Positions 1 to 5,193 of a stretch of 5,193 nucleotides of DNA are shown here, piece after piece. The notes beneath the pieces are model-generated. The model worked only from the letters and a program-made list of their open reading frames with translations, was not told where the DNA came from and ran no database searches. Source of the DNA: Elusimicrobiota bacterium (GTDB lineage: Bacteria > Elusimicrobiota > Elusimicrobia > FEN-1173); contig PMLF01000307.1 of NCBI GenBank assembly GCA_003158755.1, forward strand, positions 1 to 5,193. The letters are read 5' to 3'. The translations under genes and the position numbers were made by a program. Position 1 is the first letter of the stretch, and every line of letters starts with the position of its first letter.

Positions 1-3000
1 TCGGAATAGAGCGTCTTTCCCGAGCCATGTGAGCCTTTCAAAAAGAGAGGTTCCTTCCGCCCTCCCTTCTTCGGCGGCTGGCGTCACGGATAGCGCATCG
101 ATCACCTTTTGATCGTCCCGGGAAAACGGGATTCGATTCTCAACGCTGGAAGGCCGGAAGAAAACCGTGCAGGGGTAGACTGTCGGAAGAACCTCTTTTC
201 TACTGCCATTGCGGATCGACCCTCCCGTCAGGGGCGCCGGAAGCTGCGCCGCCATGGAGGATCCTTCCCAAACTTGCTGCGGATGGAAAAGAGGGTCCAA
301 TCCCCACGGGCCCGCCTCCCATGCGGTGGTGGATTTGGCGTATTTCGCCGCTAATCCGTTCGGAAGAGGGTGATGCGACGCCGTCAACAACCGGGCGATA
401 AAATTCCCCGACACCTCGCTGGAGATCAAATCCAACAGGCGGCGGAGGTGAGGCAGAGGGTCCGGATCCCCGGGAAAACATTCCGTCAGTTCGCGGACAT
501 TATCGAGGATTCCCTCCACCTCTCCATCCCTGTAAAAATCATTGATATAATCCAGCAAGGTATCTCCCAATTCCCCGTCGCCGCCCAAAGCCGATACAGC
601 CATCGTCACCAGCAAATCCTTGCGCGTCGATTTCTCGACATGACGTTCCAACACCGACAGCATATCCAGGAATACGGCATCCGTATCGGGAGAACGAACC
701 CCCGTTTCTTTCGAGTGGTCTTCAAACCGGCTCAGCGCGTCGCCGCCCATGTCGAGGCCGATCGTCAACGTTTTCCGTCCGGTTCCGCCCACCATTCCGA
801 TATAATCGTCGGCCAAAGCCGCTCCGCTCCGTCCTGCGTCGGTCATGGCGATCTCGATATTTAACGATTTCGCCAAATCCAATATCCGGCCTTCGCTGAG
901 AGGAACGGCCCCGGTGTAACCGTTGATGATGCGCCCGGCCCCGTCCTTGATTTGCGATTGGACCTCAATGCGTCCATTCAACGGGTAGAAATACCGGGCC
1001 TTAGGGAACGGCGAGATGGGAACCGTTTCCCCGCTGGGCCTCCTTTCCATTATGGTGGACATAACGGTGGGGCCTCCGGTCGGGTTTTCCTCTCCGCGCT
1101 TTAGGTTGGAGGTGAAAACACGCCAGCGCCCCGTCTTTCGACCTGACTGCTCGAAAAGCCTTCGCATTTGAACCACAAGGAATAAACCTCCCAGGACGTC
1201 GCCCCCTCCGCCCATGGTGATGACATCGATATCCGTCGTCTCGTCGACGCAGGAAAACAGGACGCGTAAATCTTCCTTTCCCGTGAAAACACCCGGAGGC
1301 AAACCAGGGAGAACGTCCGACGCCCCCACCGCCAGACGCGCGTCCGTGAAGTGAGGGTTTTCGTTGTAGAGCCCGTGAGTTTTTAGATGGGACAGCTTGG
1401 CGAACTCGGAGTCGACACCCGCCGCCTTTTGAACATGTTCGATGAGGAAAAGCCCCACGAAACGCTTGAGAGCCGTGGCGGGGTTCTTGTTCCCGTGAAG
1501 GTTGATGAACGCGGCCTTTTGGGCCAGACTCATCGTCGGAAGGTGTTGCAGCGCAGCCCATTCAACGGCGGGCGAGAGCTCTTCCGCATAAGGCCTCGCG
1601 GCGTCCTGCGCCATTCCCAAGAGGCGGCGAATATCAGCCTCGAACCCTCTCACCGGATGCCCGTCGACCGTATCTATGTTCCCCTGATCGTCGAAGGTCA
1701 GTTTTAACTCGGTAGGGGTGTCACGCCCGACCCGGATTTCGGCTGTGAGCCGGTTCCCGTTCAATATTGGGCGTTTGATTCTAACGCCCTTCGCCAGCTT
1801 GGGTGCCAACTCTGCGAACGTCTCCGTGGGATCGCCGGGTTTCTTCAAGTCGGTTAGGATGCTCTTCGCGCCTTTGATGGCGTCCGTGACGGCGGCCAAA
1901 AAGGCGGCTTGACCGTCGTCGATGTGCTTGGTTGGTATTTCGGCGAGGAAAAGTTTTTGACCTTGGAATAGCTTTTCCAGAGGGGTCTTTTCCTGGGTGA
2001 AAACGGAGAGATACGCCGATCCGTCTGCCGTGTTCACCTTTTCGATCTTGGGGGTGAAGGAAATAACCGTGTAGCCGGCTTTGGTGAGACGCTCCGTCAT
2101 CCCGGCGGAGTGGTAGCCGCCGGTGACTAAAACGGAAACGCGGGGATCGTGACTCGGGGCCGGGGGATCGGCAACCAGAGCGCGCAACAGATTGTCCGCC
2201 ATGGACTGGTCGCGGGCGTTGGCTTCCCGGTAAAAGGATTCAAAGGAAGAAAGGTTCAGTCCGTTAACATTTCCGTCATTGCGAGGAGCGTATTTCCGCG
2301 ACGAAGCAATCTCATGTGTCGGTGAGGAAGGAAACGTTTCTCCGGAACTTGAAACAGGGGATTGCTTCGTCGCTTCGCTCCTCGCAATGACAGTTCTTTC
2401 GTATTCCGCCCACTCGGCGGGGGTGAGGGCGAAGTGGACGAGTTTTTCCGTCAACATAAGGCGGGTTGACTCGGCGATGAGGGATTTCTCTCCCGGCGAT
2501 TCGGCGAGGCGATCGAAAGCGACTTTTTCCAAGGAGGCCAAGTCCGCGAACAATTTTTCGGCGTCAATTCGGTCCGACAACAGGACGTATCGGATATACC
2601 CGCTCATGGCCGGGAACTTGGCGAGGTCCACGCCGTTTTCGCGGCAGAGGTCTTGAAGGTGTTTGTAGAAGTCCGAGTAGCGGACCTGTCCCGACCGGTA
2701 GGCGGCGCTCCATTGGATGAGTTCGGCGATTTTGTTCTTGTCCAGTTTCTTGACGAGGCGCTCGACGATTTCGGATCGCTCGGACTCCACGCGCTTGAAG
2801 TCGAGGGCGGATTCCATCGCGAGGGCTTCTCGGAAAAATTGTATCGAGGGAGCGAGGACTCGAGGATGAGAGGAAGCGAGGAGACCCATAACGAAATCGC
2901 CGAGGGGTAAGGCGCCCGCGTGGTAGGCCGTCGCTTTCGCGTCGAATTCTTTCAGCGCGGGATTGAAGGCGGTTGATTTTCGTCGGTCGAGGTCGGCCCG

Positions 3001-3729
3001 AAGGGCGGCGAGTTTGTCCTTGTATTCTTTGAGGCGCGGCGCGGACCGGCGGTAGGCGTCCACGTTGGCGGCGTAGTGCGCCGGATCGTCGATGCCGATG
3101 AGCGGGACGGAGCTTTTCCAGGACATGGCGGCGTGGACGGGGCCGGAGATGCCGTTGGTCCGAAGCAAGTAGTCGGCCACTTTGGCGACGACGTCCGGCC
3201 GGCGGAAGGTCTGGAACGCTTTCAGGTCGATGGGACCGGAGGTCCCCTCCAAGGCGATGAGACTCGCTTGATCTTTCTCCACCAGGGATTGGACCGCCTG
3301 CCCGATGTTCTTTTGAGCCTCTTCGTTTTGGTGGACGTCCTGGATGTGGATCACAATGCGAGACGCCGCGAGGGAGCGAGGAAGCGAGGAGGCGAGTGGA
3401 AGCGAAATTTTTCGGACGGTGCCGTATTGGAGGGACAGCGAGTTCAGGAGCGGCGCGAATTTCTCCGTGAACCCTCGGGGAAGGTTTTCAAAAACGGAGG
3501 AAGAAAGAGCCGGTGATTGAGTAACCCGGTCCAGGGCGGGAAGGGATGAGAGGAGTTCATTCCCAGTAATGGCGGGGTTGCAAGCCACAAGGCTCGAGTC
3601 GCGAGCGACGGCCTTTCGCCTTTCATCCCAAAAATTGGATTCCGACGCGGACGCCAGGGCGGCGTACGTCAGGAAAATAACGAAAGCCAAGAGTCCCGCC
3701 AGGGATCGGGTCAATCGCGCTGAAACCAT
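1..3729 (-). CDS. Giant exported multidomain protein: TraB/ChaN-like domain plus DUF1152-like domain (C-terminus beyond window)
   Basis: The frame is open for 1243 codons from ATG 3729 to base 1 with no stop. Residues 1-28 form a signal peptide or anchor (Arg5/Arg8, hydrophobic 10-26, likely cleavage after ALASA). Residues about 105-565 resemble the TraB/ChaN/TIKI superfamily: IQDVH (129-133), ALEG (159-162), GIDD (212-215), ARDQSM (505-510) and VTGGYHSAGM ending in a GxxH motif (His540). Residues 447-485 are an in-frame palindromic repeat. Residues 566-830 are unassigned. Residues about 832-1195 match DUF1152: TMGGGGDVLGG (Asp844), LDMGGD (992-997), GVRSPDTDAV (1010-1019) and a closing TVYPCTVFF strand. 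The molecular activity is unknown; a periplasmic or surface role is inferred from the leader. An alternative in-frame ATG at 3753 would add eight residues; neither start has a good Shine-Dalgarno. The reading frame is very secure, the TraB-like call moderate, and the DUF1152 call fairly strong. Confidence 0.88.
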   Translation of the reverse strand, partial: MVSARLTRSLAGLLAFVIFLTYAALASASESNFWDERRKAVARDSSLVACNPAITGNELLSSLPALDRVTQSPALSSSVFENLPRGFTEKFAPLLNSLSLQYGTVRKISLPLASSLPRSLAASRIVIHIQDVHQNEEAQKNIGQAVQSLVEKDQASLIALEGTSGPIDLKAFQTFRRPDVVAKVADYLLRTNGISGPVHAAMSWKSSVPLIGIDDPAHYAANVDAYRRSAPRLKEYKDKLAALRADLDRRKSTAFNPALKEFDAKATAYHAGALPLGDFVMGLLASSHPRVLAPSIQFFREALAMESALDFKRVESERSEIVERLVKKLDKNKIAELIQWSAAYRSGQVRYSDFYKHLQDLCRENGVDLAKFPAMSGYIRYVLLSDRIDAEKLFADLASLEKVAFDRLAESPGEKSLIAESTRLMLTEKLVHFALTPAEWAEYERTVIARSEATKQSPVSSSGETFPSSPTHEIASSRKYAPRNDGNVNGLNLSSFESFYREANARDQSMADNLLRALVADPPAPSHDPRVSVLVTGGYHSAGMTERLTKAGYTVISFTPKIEKVNTADGSAYLSVFTQEKTPLEKLFQGQKLFLAEIPTKHIDDGQAAFLAAVTDAIKGAKSILTDLKKPGDPTETFAELAPKLAKGVRIKRPILNGNRLTAEIRVGRDTPTELKLTFDDQGNIDTVDGHPVRGFEADIRRLLGMAQDAARPYAEELSPAVEWAALQHLPTMSLAQKAAFINLHGNKNPATALKRFVGLFLIEHVQKAAGVDSEFAKLSHLKTHGLYNENPHFTDARLAVGASDVLPGLPPGVFTGKEDLRVLFSCVDETTDIDVITMGGGGDVLGGLFLVVQMRRLFEQSGRKTGRWRVFTSNLKRGEENPTGGPTVMSTIMERRPSGETVPISPFPKARYFYPLNGRIEVQSQIKDGAGRIINGYTGAVPLSEGRILDLAKSLNIEIAMTDAGRSGAALADDYIGMVGGTGRKTLTIGLDMGGDALSRFEDHSKETGVRSPDTDAVFLDMLSVLERHVEKSTRKDLLVTMAVSALGGDGELGDTLLDYINDFYRDGEVEGILDNVRELTECFPGDPDPLPHLRRLLDLISSEVSGNFIARLLTASHHPLPNGLAAKYAKSTTAWEAGPWGLDPLFHPQQVWEGSSMAAQLPAPLTGGSIRNGSRKEVLPTVYPCTVFFRPSSVENRIPFSRDDQKVIDALSVTPAAEEGRAEGTSLFERLTWLGKDALFR
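2275..2391. repeat. Palindromic repeat element inserted in frame in the giant gene
   Basis: Two arms face each other. The left begins gtcattgcgaggagcg (2275-2290) and continues to cgacgaagcaatc (2299-2311). The right, read on the minus strand from 2391, begins with the same 16 bases and continues to the same gcgacgaagcaatc, differing by about five bases between the blocks. Each arm can also fold on itself (ATTGC 2278-2282 with GCAAT 2306-2310; 2361-2365 with 2384-2388). The element is 117 bp, exactly 39 codons, and adds residues 447-485 (VIARSEATKQS ... APRND) without a stop. Such 'attgcgaggagcg...gaagcaatc' palindromes are, from memory, dispersed in many unrelated bacterial genomes. In-frame insertion into a gene resembles Rickettsia palindromic elements in behaviour, not in sequence. 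No target-site duplication is evident. Confidence 0.85.
2845..2883. repeat. GA-rich low-complexity repeat, copy 2 (LASSxPRxLAxS)
   Basis: On the plus strand this is a purine-rich tract that includes cgagggagcgagga (2845-2858) and aggaagcgaggag (2871-2883). The same two strings occur in the same order at 3369-3391. In the giant gene it encodes LASSHPRVLAPS (residues 284-295), nine of twelve positions identical to the peptide from the other copy. It could be a small dispersed repeat fixed in the reading frame or a chance low-complexity tract. Confidence 0.5.
3361..3396. repeat. GA-rich low-complexity repeat, copy 1 (LASSxPRxLAxS)
   Basis: This is a purine-rich tract with the same cgagggagcgagga and aggaagcgaggag strings as the copy near 2845-2883, here overlapping each other. 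It encodes LASSLPRSLAAS (residues 112-123), placed just before the conserved-looking IVIHIQDVH strand of the TraB-like domain. It therefore lies in a linker where an insertion would be tolerated. Confidence 0.5.
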
Positions 3730-3751
3730 GGGTGTAGTGTAACGGTACGAC

Positions 3752-3777
3752 ATTAAAATCAGCTTAATTAATTGTAA
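3752..3777 (-). promoter_or_regulatory. Weak candidate promoter for the giant minus-strand gene
   Basis: Read on the minus strand, TTACAA (3777-3772) and TTTAAT (3757-3752) are the best promoter-like hexamers before ATG 3729, in an AT-rich stretch containing TTAATTAA. The spacer is only 14 bp, below the usual 16-18, so the -35 assignment is doubtful. A start site near 3745 would give a leader of about 16 nt to ATG 3729 and would exclude the upstream in-frame ATG at 3753. Confidence 0.2.
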
Positions 3778-3789
3778 CCGAGATGTAAC
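3772..3789. promoter_or_regulatory. Possible operator: 7+4+7 direct repeat (TTGTAAC-N4-ATGTAAC)
   Basis: TTGTAAC (3772-3778) and ATGTAAC (3783-3789) are direct repeats whose starts are 11 bp apart, one helical turn. A third TGTAAC lies at 3738-3743, out of this phase. The 7-bp half-site, 4-bp spacer and 11-bp period have the geometry of PhoB-type boxes bound by OmpR-family regulators, although the bases differ from the enteric consensus. It lies 43 bp or more upstream of the giant gene start and 69 bp upstream of the plus-strand gene, so it could serve either. No regulator gene is in the window, and a binding role is inference. Confidence 0.35.
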
Positions 3790-3812
3790 TTTTTGGTTCC
3801 GGCTAAGGGTGT

Positions 3813-3833
3813 GGATTTTTAGCGGAAAAATCC
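3813..3833. promoter_or_regulatory. Perfect inverted repeat GGATTTTT-N5-AAAAATCC
   Basis: An exact 8-bp inverted repeat with a 5-base centre (agcgg) lies 25 bp before the plus-strand start codon, just upstream of the TATACT box. It has no following T-run and no converging gene end, so a terminator is unlikely. A dimeric repressor or activator site is the more natural reading; this is inference from symmetry and position. Confidence 0.4.
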
Positions 3834-3845
3834 CTGGAAACTTCT

Positions 3846-3851
3846 TATACT
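3846..3851 (+). promoter_or_regulatory. Candidate -10 box (TATACT), possibly giving a leaderless mRNA
   Basis: TATACT is one base from the TATAAT consensus and ends 7 bp before ATG 3859, which would place the transcription start at or next to the start codon. No Shine-Dalgarno is visible between the box and the ATG. No good -35 is seen at 17 bp upstream (cggaaa), where the inverted repeat ends, so an activator might be needed. Confidence 0.35.
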
Positions 3852-3858
3852 TGTTTCA

Positions 3859-4617
3859 ATGAATTCGGATTCCCCCTCCACCGGTTTCCTCCTTCGACCG
3901 TCCTCCCTTCAAGGGCTTTCCGCTTTTTTCCTTTCCCTCCCGGCGCCTCTCGTGTTCTATGCGTTGGGCGGGGGATGGGCGCTGGTCGTCGGCGGCGCGG
4001 CGACGGTATGGGCGGGATGGGTTCTGGTGATGGCGCTCGACTATCCCCACGCGTTCCGGGGAAAACGATGGGCGTTGGCGGGGTTGGCCGTCGCCGGGGT
4101 CACTACCTACACGGCGGTGGGCGATTTGGCCCAGAACATGTTATGGAGGAGCGCCTTCCAATTGACGTCGAAGATGTCCGTCTATCAGGACCCGGTTCAG
4201 AAATGGACCGTGCAATATCCCTATCTTTGGGGGCACGAGGAGCAGCGCATCAGCGGCACCACCAGCCACGTGTTCCGGCCTTCGCGCCTGACGCCCGCCA
4301 TGTCGTTCACGGTAACCTGCCGGCCCAACGTCGGCACCGAGGACTTGGCGCTGGTGGTCGAAGGGTTCTTCATGAACCTGCCCAAGGGAGCGGAGACGGA
4401 GATCCTGGAAAGGGAGCCCGTGACGCTTGCCTCGGGTTATAAAGCCTATCGCGTCGTTTACGCCGAAATGTCCCGCCGCATCCCGCTGAAGAACGAGATT
4501 CTCTTCACCCTCAGCGGTGAAAAACTTTTCTTCCTTTCCGTGCAGGCCACTCCCCGCTGGTTCGACCGGCACCGCCTCTACCTGGAACGTCTCCTCTTTT
4601 CCCTTCAGTTTCCTTAG
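3859..4617 (+). CDS. Membrane-anchored protein with three N-terminal helices and a PsbP/DcrB-like C-terminal domain
   Basis: The gene is complete: 252 residues, ATG to TAG. Hydrophobic segments at about residues 18-36, 38-60 and 71-91 look like transmembrane helices, linked by a short charged loop (FRGKRW, 66-71). The remainder, about 105-252, is soluble. It begins with YQDPVQKWTVQYPYLW (109-124), the aromatic-Pro-aromatic-Trp opening seen in PsbP-like/DcrB-like (DUF1795-type) domains. It closes with alternating strands (FTLSGEKLFFLSVQA) and a final LLFSLQFP strand where that fold usually ends in 'SF.F'. I infer a small envelope domain held at the membrane; no catalytic motif is visible and no specific function can be given. 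It is divergent from the giant exported-protein gene across 129 bp and convergent with the VTT gene. The downstream in-frame Met58 would lose two helices, so ATG 3859 is preferred. Confidence 0.85.
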   Translation: MNSDSPSTGFLLRPSSLQGLSAFFLSLPAPLVFYALGGGWALVVGGAATVWAGWVLVMALDYPHAFRGKRWALAGLAVAGVTTYTAVGDLAQNMLWRSAFQLTSKMSVYQDPVQKWTVQYPYLWGHEEQRISGTTSHVFRPSRLTPAMSFTVTCRPNVGTEDLALVVEGFFMNLPKGAETEILEREPVTLASGYKAYRVVYAEMSRRIPLKNEILFTLSGEKLFFLSVQATPRWFDRHRLYLERLLFSLQFP

Positions 4618-4640
4618 CCATTCAAACAACGAGACGATTG

Positions 4641-4663
4641 GGGGCGGGTCTTAGACCCGCCCC
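4641..4663. terminator. 10-bp perfect palindrome between convergent genes; repeat and possible two-way terminator
   Basis: GGGGCGGGTC (4641-4650) and GACCCGCCCC (4654-4663) are exact inverted repeats around a TTA loop, in the 52-bp gap between two convergent stops (4617 and 4670). The hairpin would be very stable on either strand. Neither side has a proper T-tract, so it is not a classical intrinsic terminator. The sequence resembles the dispersed 'ggggcgggtct(t/a)agacccgcccct' palindromes I remember from many bacterial genomes, whose spurious translation gives GAGLRPAPT. Confidence 0.6.
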
Positions 4664-4669
4664 TACGGT

Positions 4670-5193
4670 TCAGTGCACCTCTCCGTCTTGGCGAACCCAC
4701 CGGCGGCCGGCCCACGTCGCCGCCGCCACCAACAAACCGAAAAAAGCGAACACGGCGAAGATCATCCATAGGTGTTCGGCTAAGGTGTGCTTGATCCCGT
4801 CCATTCCGCCCTTCAAGTAGGCCGCCCATAGTATGTTCGAAAACAAATTCGTCAGGGTGCACCACGGCAGATATCCGACGACGGTGCCGGCCAAAAAGGT
4901 CGAGTACGGCATCTCCGACAATCCCGCCAAAACGTTCGCGGGCATGATGGGCGGGATCCCGGTCAGGCGCACCACGACGAGGAGAAGGAATCCCGGTTTT
5001 TTCGAGAAGGCGGGAGCCGGACGGCCTTTCCAAATCTTTTTGACGAGGAGGGTCCCCCAACGGCGCGCGATAAAAAATCCGAGGGAAGACCCGGCCGCCA
5101 GACTGAAGACGCTGTAGAAAAACCCCGGCCAGAATCCGAACAGGATGCCGCCGGCGATGGGCATGGGCGTGGTGGGAAGTCCCAGACAAAAAG
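4670..5193 (-). CDS. VTT-domain (TVP38/TMEM64, DedA-like) membrane protein, N-terminus beyond window
   Basis: The frame is open from the right edge to TGA at 4670-4672. A methionine codon at 5164 would give 164 residues, but the nine complete codons upstream read FCLGLPTTP and join directly to MPIAGGILFG. This is the typical VTT/SNARE-associated family opening ('LP.tP....gg.lFG'), so the Met is internal and the true start lies past base 5193. From Met 5164 the chain has AGGILFGFWPG, a cytosolic RRW..LLVKKIWKG basic stretch, and the re-entrant-type VVRLTGIPPIMPANVLAGL followed by FLAGTVVGYLPW. A last helix (WMIFAVFAFFGLLVAAATWAG) and a charged tail ending in DGEVH follow. The family includes lipid scramblases and envelope-homeostasis proteins; the substrate here is unknown. 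Length (at least 173 residues of a usual 200-240) fits a gene missing only its first helix. Confidence 0.88.
   Translation of the reverse strand, partial: FCLGLPTTPMPIAGGILFGFWPGFFYSVFSLAAGSSLGFFIARRWGTLLVKKIWKGRPAPAFSKKPGFLLLVVVRLTGIPPIMPANVLAGLSEMPYSTFLAGTVVGYLPWCTLTNLFSNILWAAYLKGGMDGIKHTLAEHLWMIFAVFAFFGLLVAAATWAGRRWVRQDGEVH

Noticed and set aside
370..864. 164-residue plus-strand open frame
   Set aside because: It is antisense to the DUF1152-like coding region, whose conserved motifs fix the real frame.
1001..1561. 186-residue minus-strand open frame
   Set aside because: It is in a different frame inside the giant gene; its translation is Arg/Gly/His-rich with no domain features, as expected of an antiframe in GC-rich coding DNA.
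2275..2391. CRISPR or attachment-site interpretation of the repeats
   Set aside because: There are only two arms, inverted rather than tandem, with no regular spacers, integrase or target duplication.
2279..2656. 125-residue plus-strand open frame
   Set aside because: It begins inside the palindromic repeat and runs antisense to the giant gene; no independent coding signal.
3076..3516. 146-residue plus-strand open frame
   Set aside because: It is antisense to the TraB-like domain and its Gly/Asp/Val/Arg-rich content is a typical shadow.
3813..3833. Intrinsic terminator
   Set aside because: No T-tract follows and it lies between divergent gene starts, not after a gene end.
4141..4629. 162-residue minus-strand open frame
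   Set aside because: It mirrors the plus-strand membrane protein gene, which has helices and a PsbP-like domain supporting it.
4638..4820. 60-residue plus-strand frame starting MGAGLRPAPT
   Set aside because: This is the known spurious translation of the palindromic repeat running into the antisense of the VTT gene.

Overview
The window is almost fully coding and dense (GC-rich, roughly 55-60% by eye). It holds parts or all of three protein genes. The largest, on the minus strand, starts at 3729 and is open without a stop to base 1, so at least 1243 codons are visible and its C-terminus lies outside the window. Divergent from it on the plus strand is a complete 252-residue membrane-anchored protein (3859-4617). 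Convergent with that gene is a 5'-truncated VTT/TVP38 (DedA-like) membrane protein on the minus strand, from 4670 to beyond the right edge.

The giant minus-strand product has an N-terminal signal peptide or anchor. It is followed by a divergent TraB/ChaN/TIKI-like domain (about residues 105-565), an unassigned middle (about 566-830) and a clear DUF1152-like domain (about 832-1195). The chain then runs off the window. Inside the first domain the reading frame is interrupted, but not broken, by a 117-bp palindromic mobile-type repeat (2275-2391) that adds exactly 39 residues. A second palindromic repeat (4641-4663) lies between the two convergent genes and may act as a two-way terminator.

The organism looks like an uncultivated bacterium. 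The long exported multidomain protein, its wording ('HIQDVHQNEEAQ', 'GIDDPAHY.ANV.AY', 'VTGGYHSAGM') and the dispersed 'attgcgaggagcg' repeats resemble what I remember from Omnitrophota (former OP3) or neighbouring PVC/Elusimicrobia-like genomes. This is inference from memory, not a search result.

The 129-bp divergent intergenic region (3730-3858) is the AT-rich regulatory part of the window. It contains an 11-bp-spaced TGTAAC direct repeat with Pho-box-like geometry, a perfect 8-bp inverted repeat, and a TATACT box so close to the plus-strand start codon that the mRNA may be leaderless. No RNA genes, CRISPR arrays, transposase genes or origins were seen. All three proteins are predicted to be membrane or exported products, so the locus appears to be about the cell envelope, but no shared pathway can be shown from this sequence.
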